From contig CAISJD010000028.1 of the NCBI GenBank assembly GCA_903885605.1, forward strand, positions 1 to 64,000: 64,000 nucleotides of DNA, written 5' to 3'. The translations under genes were made by a program, and so were the position numbers. Below are positions 49,144-58,658 of this stretch, in pieces. Position 1 is the stretch's first letter, and the number at the start of each line of letters is the position of its first letter. Under the pieces are notes generated by a model. That model did not search any database and was not told where the DNA came from. It saw nothing but the letters and a program-made list of their open reading frames with translations. The DNA comes from an uncultured Chthonomonas sp. (lineage in GTDB: Bacteria; Armatimonadota; Chthonomonadetes; Chthonomonadales; CAJBBX01).

Positions 49144-51612
49144 ATGGGTGACCCCGGCAACCACGGCGCGCCGGCGAACCGGTACGTGGCGATCGACTTC
49201 GGCGACCGCGCGGGCCGTTGCGCCGCGGTTGCCCTGCACAACCGCCTCTCCGGGCGGACGCTGCCGCTGGACGAGGATGATTTCCGCATCGAGGTCGATG
49301 GGCTTCCCGCCCTCACCGCGGCGAGCTTCGTCTGGTCGAAGCCCGACTTGGCCGCCGAGCGGGTCCGGCTCGAGGGCGAATGCGGCGAGCGGGCCGTGCG
49401 GGTCGCCGTAACCTATGAGCTGGGTCCCGACGACTTCTTCGTGCGGAGGCGCCTGGAGCTGACGACCGACGCCCCCCTCGCCATTCGGCGCGTCGATGCC
49501 TGGGTCGTGCGCGTGCCGGGCATCTGCCGGTCTCAGGAGGAGGGCCCGCCGGAAGAGCTGCGCATGAACGTCTGGGGCATCGACGACAAGTCCGGCTTCG
49601 GCAAGCCGGTGCTCATGGAGGATACGTTCTGGGGCCTTGAGTATCCGGCGGGGCTGAACCAGCATCGCGACGGCCGGGTGACCCTCACGCACCGGCCGGG
49701 GCGCACGGTGTCGGGCCTGTTCCAAAGCAAGCCGGCGGTGGTGGGCGTCGCCCCATCGGGCGAGACGGCTGTTTGGTTCCGCGACTACATCGATCGGCTC
49801 CGGCCGCGGCGCCTCAGTTCCGCGGTACACATCGACTACAACACCTGGACCACGGTCACGCCGGCCACCGAGGCCAACAGCCTGGACCTGGTCTCGAAGT
49901 TCCGGACAGAGCTCTTCGATGCCCACGGCGTCGGGCTGGACAGCTTCACGCTGGATGACGGTTGGGACAAGAAACGCAGCCTCTGGGACGTGGACGCCGC
50001 CGGGTTCCCGCGCGGACTGGCGCCACTGTCGGCTACCCTGGCGCCCACCGGGGCGCGCCTGGGCCTCTGGCTGTCGCCCTCCAGCGGTTACGAGCACGCC
50101 GGATGGGGGGCCGAGCAGGGCTACGCCCGCAACGCCACCTTCGACTGGTTCCTCTGCCAGAGCGATCCGGGGTATCGCCGCGACATGTGCCGTGCCATCG
50201 TGGAGTTGGTGCGCGCCAACAACGTGGGTTTCCTGAAGATGGACGGCTTCTGCGCTTCGTGCGATACCGACCGGCACCCTCACCACCTGGCCGGCGACTT
50301 CGCCCGGGAAGCCAACGTCGATGCGTTCATCGAACTGCTGGACGCCATCCGCCAGGCCCAGCCGGGCATCCACCTGGACCCGACCAGTGGCATGTGGCTC
50401 AGCCCCTGGTGGCTGCAGTACGTCGATTCGCTCTACTGCGACACGTACGACGGTACGGCGCCCGCCATCGTGCCGTCGCCCAACGGCCTGGACGGAGCGA
50501 CCACCAGCCGCGACGCGCTCCTCCGGCGCCGCTTGGACGAGAACCCGGGGTTCGACCCCGCGGCCGTTGAAACGCTGGGCATCTACCTTGACCCGACGCT
50601 GACGGTGGACCCGGGCAGCTTCTTCGACAACTGGCAGGACAACGCCATGATGGTGGCGGGCCGGGGGAGCAGGCTGCTGACGATGTACATGAACCCCGAC
50701 CTGCTGCCGAACCCGGAGCAGGACTGGCGCTTCCTGGCCGCCATGTTCCGCTGGGTGCGCCATAACGCCGACACGCTGGCGCGGTGCCGGCCGATCCTGG
50801 GCGACCCATACGCATGGGAGCCCTACGGCTACGCGCACTTCCTGGGCCGCCGGGGCATCATCGTCCTGCGGAACCCCTTCATCGAGCCGCGCCGGGTGCG
50901 GATGGAATTGGGCCGGCCGATGGGCTGGTCCGCCGATGAGGCTGGAGACGCCTGCTACTCGGTCCGCGTGGTCTATCCCCACCGCGAGACGCTTGCCTCG
51001 TCGGTTCGCTTCGGCGATGTGCTGGAGGTGACGCTCGAGGCGTACCAACTGCTGCTGATCCATGTGGAAGAGCCCGGGGAAGGCGCTCAGTCCCACGGGT
51101 TACCCGAACCCTCCCCGCGCATCGGCCATGCCGACGCCGAGCCGCTCACCCTCGTGCGGGCCGCCGAAGCAGGCCCGCGGCTCACGGGCCGGTGCGCCGT
51201 GTCTTCGCCCGATGGCTCGCGTGCGTGGGTGTACGTGCTCCTCGTCGGCGACGCGGCCGCCGAGCCCTGGCGATGCAGGGCCACGGTGGACGGAGCGGCG
51301 GCCGAAGCAACGGAAATCCGCAGTCCAGCCGCCGCCTCGATCCCGGCGCATACCCGACATGAGCTGCCGTTCACGCCCTGGGTCTTCCATCGGATCCGCA
51401 TACCCAGCGGACGGCGCACGATGGAGTTCGCGTTTGGGTGCGACGCGCCACGCGGCTCGACGCTGCAGGCGGGCTGGTGGCTCTGGATGGAGCACCCGCG
51501 GCCGGCCGCCGATGGGGATGCGTCGTCGGCCCCGCTGCCCTACTCGTCCGGCGCTGCCACGCGGCGGCAGACGATCACGCTTCAGGGCCTCACGGAGTTC
51601 AAGCTGCCATGA
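49144..51612 (+). CDS. GH36-like alpha-galactosidase-type protein
   Basis: An 822-residue protein of the GH36/GH-D type. The barrel shows FTLDDGWDKKRSLWDVD, FPRGLAPLSATL, GLWLSPSSGY and FLKMDGF, in the usual order; Asp in KMDGF is the expected nucleophile (family pattern K-x-D). N-terminal and C-terminal parts are beta-sandwiches. No signal peptide is seen from ATG 49144, so it may work inside the cell on oligosaccharides. Its ribosome-binding site is weak. The stop overlaps the next ATG by four bases (ATGA at 51609), so expression with the GH106-like gene is coupled. Confidence 0.82.
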   Translation: MGDPGNHGAPANRYVAIDFGDRAGRCAAVALHNRLSGRTLPLDEDDFRIEVDGLPALTAASFVWSKPDLAAERVRLEGECGERAVRVAVTYELGPDDFFVRRRLELTTDAPLAIRRVDAWVVRVPGICRSQEEGPPEELRMNVWGIDDKSGFGKPVLMEDTFWGLEYPAGLNQHRDGRVTLTHRPGRTVSGLFQSKPAVVGVAPSGETAVWFRDYIDRLRPRRLSSAVHIDYNTWTTVTPATEANSLDLVSKFRTELFDAHGVGLDSFTLDDGWDKKRSLWDVDAAGFPRGLAPLSATLAPTGARLGLWLSPSSGYEHAGWGAEQGYARNATFDWFLCQSDPGYRRDMCRAIVELVRANNVGFLKMDGFCASCDTDRHPHHLAGDFAREANVDAFIELLDAIRQAQPGIHLDPTSGMWLSPWWLQYVDSLYCDTYDGTAPAIVPSPNGLDGATTSRDALLRRRLDENPGFDPAAVETLGIYLDPTLTVDPGSFFDNWQDNAMMVAGRGSRLLTMYMNPDLLPNPEQDWRFLAAMFRWVRHNADTLARCRPILGDPYAWEPYGYAHFLGRRGIIVLRNPFIEPRRVRMELGRPMGWSADEAGDACYSVRVVYPHRETLASSVRFGDVLEVTLEAYQLLLIHVEEPGEGAQSHGLPEPSPRIGHADAEPLTLVRAAEAGPRLTGRCAVSSPDGSRAWVYVLLVGDAAAEPWRCRATVDGAAAEATEIRSPAAASIPAHTRHELPFTPWVFHRIRIPSGRRTMEFAFGCDAPRGSTLQAGWWLWMEHPRPAADGDASSAPLPYSSGAATRRQTITLQGLTEFKLP

Positions 51613-54356
51613 CGACTACCCGACGGCGCGGCTTTGCGGTCGCGATCAGGCGCATCGGCGCCGGGCTCCTCACCGCGGCGGCCCTGGGGCTCCAGATTGC
51701 CGGCGCCGCGCCGACCGGGAGCGCCGCTCGCGCCGGACATCCCTTCGGTTGGGACCGGATCGGCGTGGAGGCCCGGCCCGGCGGCTTCTGGTGGTGGTTG
51801 GGCAGCAGCGTCAGCAAGCCGGAGATCTCCCGGCAGCTGCGCGTCCTCAAGAAGGCCGGCTTCGGCGCCATGCTCGTTTGCCCGCTCTATCCGTACAAGG
51901 ACCCCGTCCTCCCCAGCATCCCGTACCTGTCGGACCAGTGGATCGGGATGTTCCGCCATACGCTGGAGGAGGGACGCCGCCTGGGGATGCCCATCGACAT
52001 GACCATGGGCGGCGGCTGGCCCATGGGCGGGCCGTGGGTAACGCGCGCCAACGCCGAGCGCGACTGGCGCTTCGAGACGCTAACCGTCACCGTCGATGCG
52101 GATCATCCGACCATCGTGCGGGATGAGCCCGGCAAGGACCCCATCGAGTGCGTGACGGTCTGCCGTGACCTGAAGAGCGCCGATCCGGCCCTCGTCGTCG
52201 AGCCGCGCATGGTCGACGGCAAGCGCGCCTGGCCGCTTCCGGCGGGGCGGTGGCAGGTTCTGGTGGCCCGCATGGGATACACCAACTTCGATGTCTACGT
52301 CGGCGGGCCCGGCGGCGTGGGGCCGGTGATCGACTACTGGTCGCCGGCGGCGCCGGCCAACCTGGTGGAGCCGCTCGACCGCATGTTGGCCGCGTTGCGC
52401 CCCTTGCGCCCCCGCGCCGCCTTCTGCGACTCCTACGAGGGGCGGCAGGGCACGACGCCCGGTTTCCTGTCCGCCTTCCAGCGTGTGAACGGCTATGATC
52501 TGCGCCCCTACCTGCACCAGTTCCTTGCCGAGACGGGCGCTCCCGAGAACGTGCGCCTCTGGCACGACTACCGCCAGACCTGCGCTGACCTCCACATCGA
52601 CTTCGTGCGCCGCTGGACGGCATGGGCGCGCGGCAACGGGATGACCACCCGGTACCAGTACATGGGCGATCCAGCGAACCCGGTGGATACATCCATGCAG
52701 GCCGGCATCCACGAGGATTCGCCGCCCTTCAGCTCCTCGGCGGCGCACCTGACCGGGCATCGGCTGGTCTCCCACGAGACCTTCACGTGGGGAGCCGGGC
52801 AGAACTTCATCGGCTCGCTGGATTGGTTTCGCAAGCGCGGTGACAGCGACATCCTGGCCGGCACGAACCACATGATCTACCACGGAGTGCCCTTCACGCC
52901 CGCCGCGGAGCCCTGGCCCGGCCCCATGTACTACGCCGGTGGCAGCTTCAGCGAGACGCAGCCCTGGTTCCCGCACATCCGCAGCATGAACGACTACTTC
53001 GCCCGGCTGCAGCACCTGAGCCAGACGGCCGAGCCGGACCCCGACGTACTGGTGATCTGGCCCGAGCACGACATGTGGAACAAGCCCAACCTGGGCGGCT
53101 TCAAGTGGGGCCAGCCCTTCGTCTGGCGCAACACCAACTCGGGCCTGGAGCGCCCCACCGCGGCCCTCTCCGGCGTGCTTGAGGCGCTGGCCCGGAGCGG
53201 GATCCGGTACGACATCGGCTCCGACCGCCTGATCTGCCGGCAGACGAGCGTGGTGAACGGGCTCCTCCGTGCCGGGAAGATGCGCTACCGCGCCCTCGTG
53301 CTGCCCGACGTGGAGGCCATGAGCGCGCAGGCCATCGCCCGCATGGAGCAACTGGCCCGGCAGGGCGCCACGATCCTCTTCGTGGGCCGCATTCCCTCCG
53401 CCGTGCCGCACGGGCTACCGCTGCTTCAGGAGACCTCGGGCGCCTCGGCCGGCCTCCGGCGCCTTGCGGAGGCGGGCAGGGGCGCAGCCCTGCCGGCCAA
53501 GCCTGACGAGGTGCCGCAACGGCTCGTGGCCCATGGCTTGCGGACCGAGGGGATACCCGGCGTGCTGACCCTCTGGCGTGGTCGGCTCGGCGGCGATGCC
53601 ATCTACTTCGTGAAGAACCAGACGAGCCGGGCGCAGAGGCTCTGGGCGCCGCTGGCCCGCTCCGGGCGCTACGCTTGCGTGGGCAACCCGCGCACAGGGC
53701 AGTTCGCCGGGACATCGGTTCGCCCACGCCCGGGCGGCGGGTCGCTGGTGCGCCTGTCGCTGCAGCCCACCGAGATGCTGACCGTCCGCCTGAGCGCCAG
53801 GCCGCTGCCCGGCGCTCCCGCCCCGCCCGAGGCCGAGGCCGCCGAAGTGCGCCCACTCAAGCCGACCTGGCGCCTGACCTGGACCGACACTTCCGGCCGG
53901 CCGCAGGCCAGGAGCGTCACCGACCTCGCCTCCTGGACCGAGTGGCCCGACCTCGCGCTCTTCAGCGGCGCGGTCACCTACACCGCCGAGTTCGGCCTCT
54001 CCGCGGGCGAGGCGCGACAACGGTGGATCCTCGATGTGGGCGAACTCCGCGAGTCCGCCGCGGTGACCCTCAACGGGCGTCGGCTGGGCGACCTCTGGAC
54101 GACGCCCTTCCAGGTCGACCTGTCGCCCTCGCTACGGGCCGGCCGCAACAGGCTGTCGCTGGCCGTGGCCAACCTGGCGCAGAACCGTGTCGTGGAACTG
54201 GTGCGCGGCGGCGGCCCGTGGCAGAAGTGGAACCTTGAGGAGAACGACTTTGAGGGCTACTGCGGCCCGTTGCGCCTGAACCGCCTGACGCCGCTCCCCT
54301 CCGGCCTGCTGGGCCCCGTGACGCTGCACCGGTTCGCGCAGGTCCGCGAGAAGTGA
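51609..54356 (+). CDS. Exported GH106-like alpha-L-rhamnosidase
   Basis: A 915-residue secreted protein resembling GH106 alpha-L-rhamnosidases. A signal peptide lies at about 1-33 (AVAIRRIGAGLLTAAAL). The N-terminal barrel contains MTMGGGWPMGGPWV, a hallmark of GH106, followed by FDVYVGGPGGVGPVIDYWSP and AAFCDSYEGRQGTTPGF. The C-terminus is a GH2-like carbohydrate-binding sandwich: WILDVGELRESAAVTLNGRR, RAGRNRLSLAVANLAQNRVV. This makes rhamnose-containing glycan (such as rhamnogalacturonan or ulvan-like material) the likely target of the operon. The start overlaps the previous stop (ATGA); the next gene begins 13 bp after its stop. Confidence 0.85.
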   Translation: MTTTRRRGFAVAIRRIGAGLLTAAALGLQIAGAAPTGSAARAGHPFGWDRIGVEARPGGFWWWLGSSVSKPEISRQLRVLKKAGFGAMLVCPLYPYKDPVLPSIPYLSDQWIGMFRHTLEEGRRLGMPIDMTMGGGWPMGGPWVTRANAERDWRFETLTVTVDADHPTIVRDEPGKDPIECVTVCRDLKSADPALVVEPRMVDGKRAWPLPAGRWQVLVARMGYTNFDVYVGGPGGVGPVIDYWSPAAPANLVEPLDRMLAALRPLRPRAAFCDSYEGRQGTTPGFLSAFQRVNGYDLRPYLHQFLAETGAPENVRLWHDYRQTCADLHIDFVRRWTAWARGNGMTTRYQYMGDPANPVDTSMQAGIHEDSPPFSSSAAHLTGHRLVSHETFTWGAGQNFIGSLDWFRKRGDSDILAGTNHMIYHGVPFTPAAEPWPGPMYYAGGSFSETQPWFPHIRSMNDYFARLQHLSQTAEPDPDVLVIWPEHDMWNKPNLGGFKWGQPFVWRNTNSGLERPTAALSGVLEALARSGIRYDIGSDRLICRQTSVVNGLLRAGKMRYRALVLPDVEAMSAQAIARMEQLARQGATILFVGRIPSAVPHGLPLLQETSGASAGLRRLAEAGRGAALPAKPDEVPQRLVAHGLRTEGIPGVLTLWRGRLGGDAIYFVKNQTSRAQRLWAPLARSGRYACVGNPRTGQFAGTSVRPRPGGGSLVRLSLQPTEMLTVRLSARPLPGAPAPPEAEAAEVRPLKPTWRLTWTDTSGRPQARSVTDLASWTEWPDLALFSGAVTYTAEFGLSAGEARQRWILDVGELRESAAVTLNGRRLGDLWTTPFQVDLSPSLRAGRNRLSLAVANLAQNRVVELVRGGGPWQKWNLEENDFEGYCGPLRLNRLTPLPSGLLGPVTLHRFAQVREK

Positions 54357-54369
54357 ACAGAGGCAACCC

Positions 54370-56445
54370 GTGCGCCTGACACGCCGCCACCTCGTGCAAG
54401 CCGCCGCCGGCCTTGGGGCAGGCGCAAGCCTCCCCGCGCCGGCCCTCGGCACCGGTACGACCCCAGAGCCGGTACCCGCCGCGCAGGAGCTGACGGACGA
54501 CCGGCATCGGTGGCGGGTCACGGTCTCGCCGTCCGAGGGCATGACCTCCCTGGGCCTCGATTCCGAGGGGAGCGGTCGCGACAGCGCCAACCTGCTGGCC
54601 GGTCCCGTGCGCCTGCTCTGGTCCGGGCAGGCTGCCGGCGCGTCGTCGTGGGCGCAGGTCTCGCCCGAAGCCTGGTGCGGTCGAACGCCGGCGGCGGCGG
54701 CGCGGCCGGGGATCGAGTGGAGCATCCTCCGCGACGGCCAGGAGCTTGTCTGGCGCTTCACTGTGGAGGCAGGCGTGCCGGGCCTGCTGACGGTGGAGGC
54801 GCCCTTCAACGCGCTGGTGGCGCCGGCGGTGGTGGTTCCTGCGCAGCTTTCCGCCGACCACGCGGGGATGCCGCCGTGGCTGCTCATCGCGCCGGACTTC
54901 GGCCATCTCCGGATCAGCGCCTCGCCCGAGGGCGCATGGACGGCCCTGATGGACGGCGTCCGCGGCGGCTCTGCTCAGAACGCGCCCACCACGGGCGTCG
55001 ATCCGCGCCTCCGCGGGCAGGCCTGGCTCGAAGCCTCCAAGATCACGGACTACCGGCCAGGCGTGCTCACGTTGACGCTCCGGTGCGCCGTGCCCGGCGG
55101 CGCGGGCGGCGCCTTCGAGGTGCGCTTCCGCCCTGAGCCGATCGCCTCCCCGGCGGGGCTCGACGCGGAGACCTGGGCGAAGATACGGCGCCCCTACCTC
55201 AACCACTGGCAGCCCTGCGGCACCTGGTGCGGTCCCGAGCGCACCATGCTACTGGCCAACAACGTGCTGTCGGATCCGGCCTCAATCTCGCTCTGGAGCT
55301 ACTCCGAGCCCATGCTGTTCCTGACCGAGCCGGTCCCAGGCATCGACCTGCGCGTGCTCCTGCGGCGGTCGCTGGACTACTACCTCGACGATCAGACCAG
55401 CGCCCAGGGCCACGTGAACGCCTTCGGCAAGATGTACGACCTTTACGTCAGCACCGGCGCCACTCTCCTCATCGCCGCGTGGGACTACTGGTCCCTGACC
55501 CGCGACGAGGCCTGGCTGCGCCGCCGCACCGACCGTCTGCACCTCATCGCCGACTACCTGCTGCGCCGCGACGTGGACGGCGACGGGCTGGTGGAGAGCT
55601 ACGGCAGCGGCAATGCAGGGAGCCTCCGAGACCCCGACCGCGCCGACATCTGGTTCGAGATGATGAACTTCGGCCACAAGAACACGTGGACGAACTGCAT
55701 CGCCTACCGCGCGTTCCTCTGCCTCGCGGAGATGCTGGAGGCCGTCGGCAACCCCGGCGGCGCCGCGCACTACCGGGCGAGCGCGGACAGGCTGCGCCAG
55801 CAGTACGTCCGCCGCTTCCTCAGCGCCAGGAACGGCTGGTTCGTCAGCTGGATCAGCATGGACGGCCGCGTCCACGACTACTGCCACACGTTCATCAACG
55901 GCATGGCCGTCGCCTACGGCATGGTCCCGCCGGATCAGGGCAGGGCCATCCTGTCGCGGGTGGCAGCCCGGTCGCGGTCGATCGGCTTCGAGCATTGGGA
56001 GCTGGGCCTCCCAGCCAACCTGCTCCCATGCCGCCGGGCCGACATGATCCTGCCGCCGCTGGGTTCGGACGGCCAGCCGGTGAAGGACCATTGGGGGCAC
56101 TGGCCCAAGGGCATGACCGAGCGGAGCGGCTTCGGCCACAGGTACCCCAACGGCACGCTCCACCCGGCCCTGACGTGGCACTACCTCCTGGGCCTGCAGG
56201 TGGCGGGTCTCGACGCCGAGGCGGACCGGATCCTCTCGGTCATGGTGCGCTCCGCGCAGGAGGGGCTGTTCCAAAACGGGATCGTCAACGTCGGCTACGG
56301 CGGCGCCGAGCACTTCACTATCGACGGCATGACGTGCGGCTACGAGGGCTACCTGCCCGAAAGCTACAACTTCCTCATGGCGTGCTTCACGCGGGACGCC
56401 GGCCTGCGCGAGAAGCTGCTGCGGCCCCTGGCGGCGCGGGCATGA
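54370..56445 (+). CDS. Exported six-hairpin glycosidase-like protein (GH63/GBA2 type)
   Basis: A 691-residue protein with a twin-arginine-like signal (TRRHLVQAAAGLGAGASLP). A beta-sandwich spans about 40-250. From about 270 it is an (alpha/alpha)6 domain of the GH63/amylo-glucosidase type: MYDLYVSTGATLLIAAW, LRRRTDRLHLIADYLLRR, then DVDGDGLVES, a calcium-loop-like segment seen in such enzymes. NFGHKNTWTNCIAYRAF follows. The acid/base residue is not certain. The start is GTG 54370 with AGAGGC upstream. It is a paralogue of the truncated gene at 62689, which shares the same order of segments, including DVDGDGLVES and GHKN. The next gene starts 26 bp after its stop. Confidence 0.75.
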   Translation: MRLTRRHLVQAAAGLGAGASLPAPALGTGTTPEPVPAAQELTDDRHRWRVTVSPSEGMTSLGLDSEGSGRDSANLLAGPVRLLWSGQAAGASSWAQVSPEAWCGRTPAAAARPGIEWSILRDGQELVWRFTVEAGVPGLLTVEAPFNALVAPAVVVPAQLSADHAGMPPWLLIAPDFGHLRISASPEGAWTALMDGVRGGSAQNAPTTGVDPRLRGQAWLEASKITDYRPGVLTLTLRCAVPGGAGGAFEVRFRPEPIASPAGLDAETWAKIRRPYLNHWQPCGTWCGPERTMLLANNVLSDPASISLWSYSEPMLFLTEPVPGIDLRVLLRRSLDYYLDDQTSAQGHVNAFGKMYDLYVSTGATLLIAAWDYWSLTRDEAWLRRRTDRLHLIADYLLRRDVDGDGLVESYGSGNAGSLRDPDRADIWFEMMNFGHKNTWTNCIAYRAFLCLAEMLEAVGNPGGAAHYRASADRLRQQYVRRFLSARNGWFVSWISMDGRVHDYCHTFINGMAVAYGMVPPDQGRAILSRVAARSRSIGFEHWELGLPANLLPCRRADMILPPLGSDGQPVKDHWGHWPKGMTERSGFGHRYPNGTLHPALTWHYLLGLQVAGLDAEADRILSVMVRSAQEGLFQNGIVNVGYGGAEHFTIDGMTCGYEGYLPESYNFLMACFTRDAGLREKLLRPLAARA

Positions 56446-56471
56446 GGCCAACGGAAAGCGAGGACGAGGCG

Positions 56472-58586
56472 ATGACCGAAGCGAACGCCGCACTGCCGCA
56501 GGTCTGGGTGCGGCCCGTCAACCCCGAGGAGTACCCCGGCTTCGCCGCACGGCGCGCCAGGCCCATCACCCGCGCCGACCTGGGAGACCGCTTCCACACC
56601 GTGGGGCTTCGGGGCTTTGAGTTCGACCGCCCACCTGCGCCGCCGCCGGAGAGCTTCCGCATCGTCCGGCTCAAGGAGACGCTGGACCTCTGGACGCGGA
56701 GCTACGACTTCGGCGACATCGTGTGGCCCATGTGGCCCTGCTTCTACGCCGAGAACTGGCGCGAGCTGGTCGACGAGCTGGCCGCGCGCGAGCTCTACCT
56801 GTTCGACATCTGGGCATACTGCCCCTCGGGGCTGCTGGAGAAGTACGAGTGGTCCGAGTACCAGGCCTCCGACGAACTCCATGCCGCCTTGCTGGAGAAG
56901 CTGGGGCCGCGCTTCCTTGGCTACGACAACGGCGAGCAGGACGGCCGGTACATCGGCAACTACGCCAAGCAGGTCTGCCCCGCGCCCATGACCCGCCGCC
57001 AGGGCTACGAGGCGTTCAAGCAGTACTTCGACCAGCTCGGCAACGACCTGCAGAACTATCTGGTCGCCTTGAACAGCCTCACCTACCCGCACGCCTTCGC
57101 GTCGTGGGACAACCACCGGATGATCGGCACCGAGAGCGCACAGGCCCTCCCCAGCGTGCCCATGTGGTACGCCTTCGTGCGCGGCGCGGGCAAGCAGTAC
57201 GGGCTGCTCTGGTTCGGCAATGCCAGTGTCTGGAACCGGTGGGGCGCCAAGTCGCTGGCCGATCCCGACGCCGAGGACACCGACGCGCCGGGCTTCCTCA
57301 CCGGCCCCACGGCCGGCACCAGCCTGAGCCTGCTCAAGCGCATGTGGTACGTCCTCGTGATGTACGGTAGCGTCCTCATGGGCTTCGAGGCGGGGCATAT
57401 GCGGCACACGCACCCGGCCATCGGGACCACGGAGCCCGGCCTGCCGCAGGAGCCCACGGAGATCGGGCAGATTCAGCTCGACGGCACGCGCTGGTGCGCC
57501 GAGCACCCCGACCGCGGCGAGCTCCACACGCCCGTGGCGCTGCTCTGGGATGTCCACGCGGGCTGGGCGCCGTCCCGGCACCTCTACACGTCCGACACCT
57601 ACCTGGTCTGGGGCAACATGCCCTACGAGAAGGGCGACCACCAGATCGACCTCCTCTTCCGCGAGCTCTACCCGCACTACGAGGATGCCGGCTTCTGCCA
57701 CAACGAGCGCGGCTTCCTCACCGCCACGCCCTGCGGCGACAGCTTCGACGTGCTCCTCTCCGACGTGGGCGCCGACGTGCTGTCGCGCTATCCGCTGGTG
57801 GTCGTGCTGGGTGAGACGCGGCTGGAGGGGGAGGTGTCGGCCAGGCTGCGGGCCTACGTGGAGGCCGGGGGTAGCGTGGTCGCCTGGGCCGACCACCTGG
57901 GCGAGGACGCCGCCGCCCTCTTCGGCGTCTCGGTGGGCGAGGCAGCCACGTCCAACCACGCGATCATCCCTGGCCACCCGTGGACCGTGAACGAGCCGGC
58001 CTACAGCTACCGCCGCCTGGAGCCGACGGCCGGGGTCGAGGTCCTGGCCTCCACGCGGCAGGGCGCGGCGCTGGCCGTTCGGCGACGCCTGCCCGGCGGC
58101 GGCTCCTGCACGCTCTTCGCCTCGGAGTACGGCCTCAGCAACCCGTTGCCGGCGGTGGATCGCATCGTCAACGAGGTCGACCAGCCGCTCCTCTCGCCCT
58201 ACGCCATGCTCGAGCACGTGAAGGCGATCCTCCTCCCGGCGCTCCGAGCCCACAACCTGGTGAGCGTGCATGGGCTCCCCATCCAGTACCTGGTGAACGT
58301 GACCGAGCGAACCGACCGCCTGGTGGTGACGCTCTGCAACAACACCCCGGAGCCGTGGAGTGGAGCCGTTCGGCCGAAGTCGGCGAAGGTCGCGTCCGGA
58401 TTGAACTGGATGACCGGCGACGCGCTTCCGGCGGGCGACGCAGTGGCCGTGACGGTTCAGCCGCTCGACGTTGTGGTGGTCGAGCTTCTCCTGGATCGGC
58501 CTTGCTTCGTAGCGCGAGGCGCGGGGGCGGGGGCGGAGATCGGCGCCGATGGGTCGGGCGGACGCACAACGGGCAGTTCAGACTGA
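56472..58586 (+). CDS. Barrel plus GATase-like glycosidase-family protein
   Basis: A 704-residue protein with no signal peptide. Residues 80-310 look like a TIM barrel: LDLWTRSYDFGDIVWPMWP, LFDIWAYCPSG, FLGYDNGEQDGRYIGNY and IGTESAQALPSVPMW; the Glu residues in NGEQ and GTES are candidates for catalysis. Then GTSLSLLKRMWYVLVMYG, and a GATase-like Rossmann part (FDVLLSDVGADVLSRYPLV and RAYVEAGGSVVAWA), then a beta-sandwich end. The fold order resembles GH42-type enzymes. It shares segments with the proteins at 46580 and 60712. ATG 56472 is preceded by GAGGA and GAGG. It follows the six-hairpin gene by 26 bp. Confidence 0.7.
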   Translation: MTEANAALPQVWVRPVNPEEYPGFAARRARPITRADLGDRFHTVGLRGFEFDRPPAPPPESFRIVRLKETLDLWTRSYDFGDIVWPMWPCFYAENWRELVDELAARELYLFDIWAYCPSGLLEKYEWSEYQASDELHAALLEKLGPRFLGYDNGEQDGRYIGNYAKQVCPAPMTRRQGYEAFKQYFDQLGNDLQNYLVALNSLTYPHAFASWDNHRMIGTESAQALPSVPMWYAFVRGAGKQYGLLWFGNASVWNRWGAKSLADPDAEDTDAPGFLTGPTAGTSLSLLKRMWYVLVMYGSVLMGFEAGHMRHTHPAIGTTEPGLPQEPTEIGQIQLDGTRWCAEHPDRGELHTPVALLWDVHAGWAPSRHLYTSDTYLVWGNMPYEKGDHQIDLLFRELYPHYEDAGFCHNERGFLTATPCGDSFDVLLSDVGADVLSRYPLVVVLGETRLEGEVSARLRAYVEAGGSVVAWADHLGEDAAALFGVSVGEAATSNHAIIPGHPWTVNEPAYSYRRLEPTAGVEVLASTRQGAALAVRRRLPGGGSCTLFASEYGLSNPLPAVDRIVNEVDQPLLSPYAMLEHVKAILLPALRAHNLVSVHGLPIQYLVNVTERTDRLVVTLCNNTPEPWSGAVRPKSAKVASGLNWMTGDALPAGDAVAVTVQPLDVVVVELLLDRPCFVARGAGAGAEIGADGSGGRTTGSSD

Positions 58587-58658
58587 GGGACGTTTCTGTG
58601 CGGATTACGCTTAGCCGCCGCAGCTGATGCGGTGGGGTCGTGTTGAGGAGGGTCGGCA

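Noticed and set aside
48775-51096. Long open frame on the minus strand
   Set aside because: Antisense to the GH36-like gene, whose motifs (LDDGWD, KMDGF) leave no doubt on the real frame.
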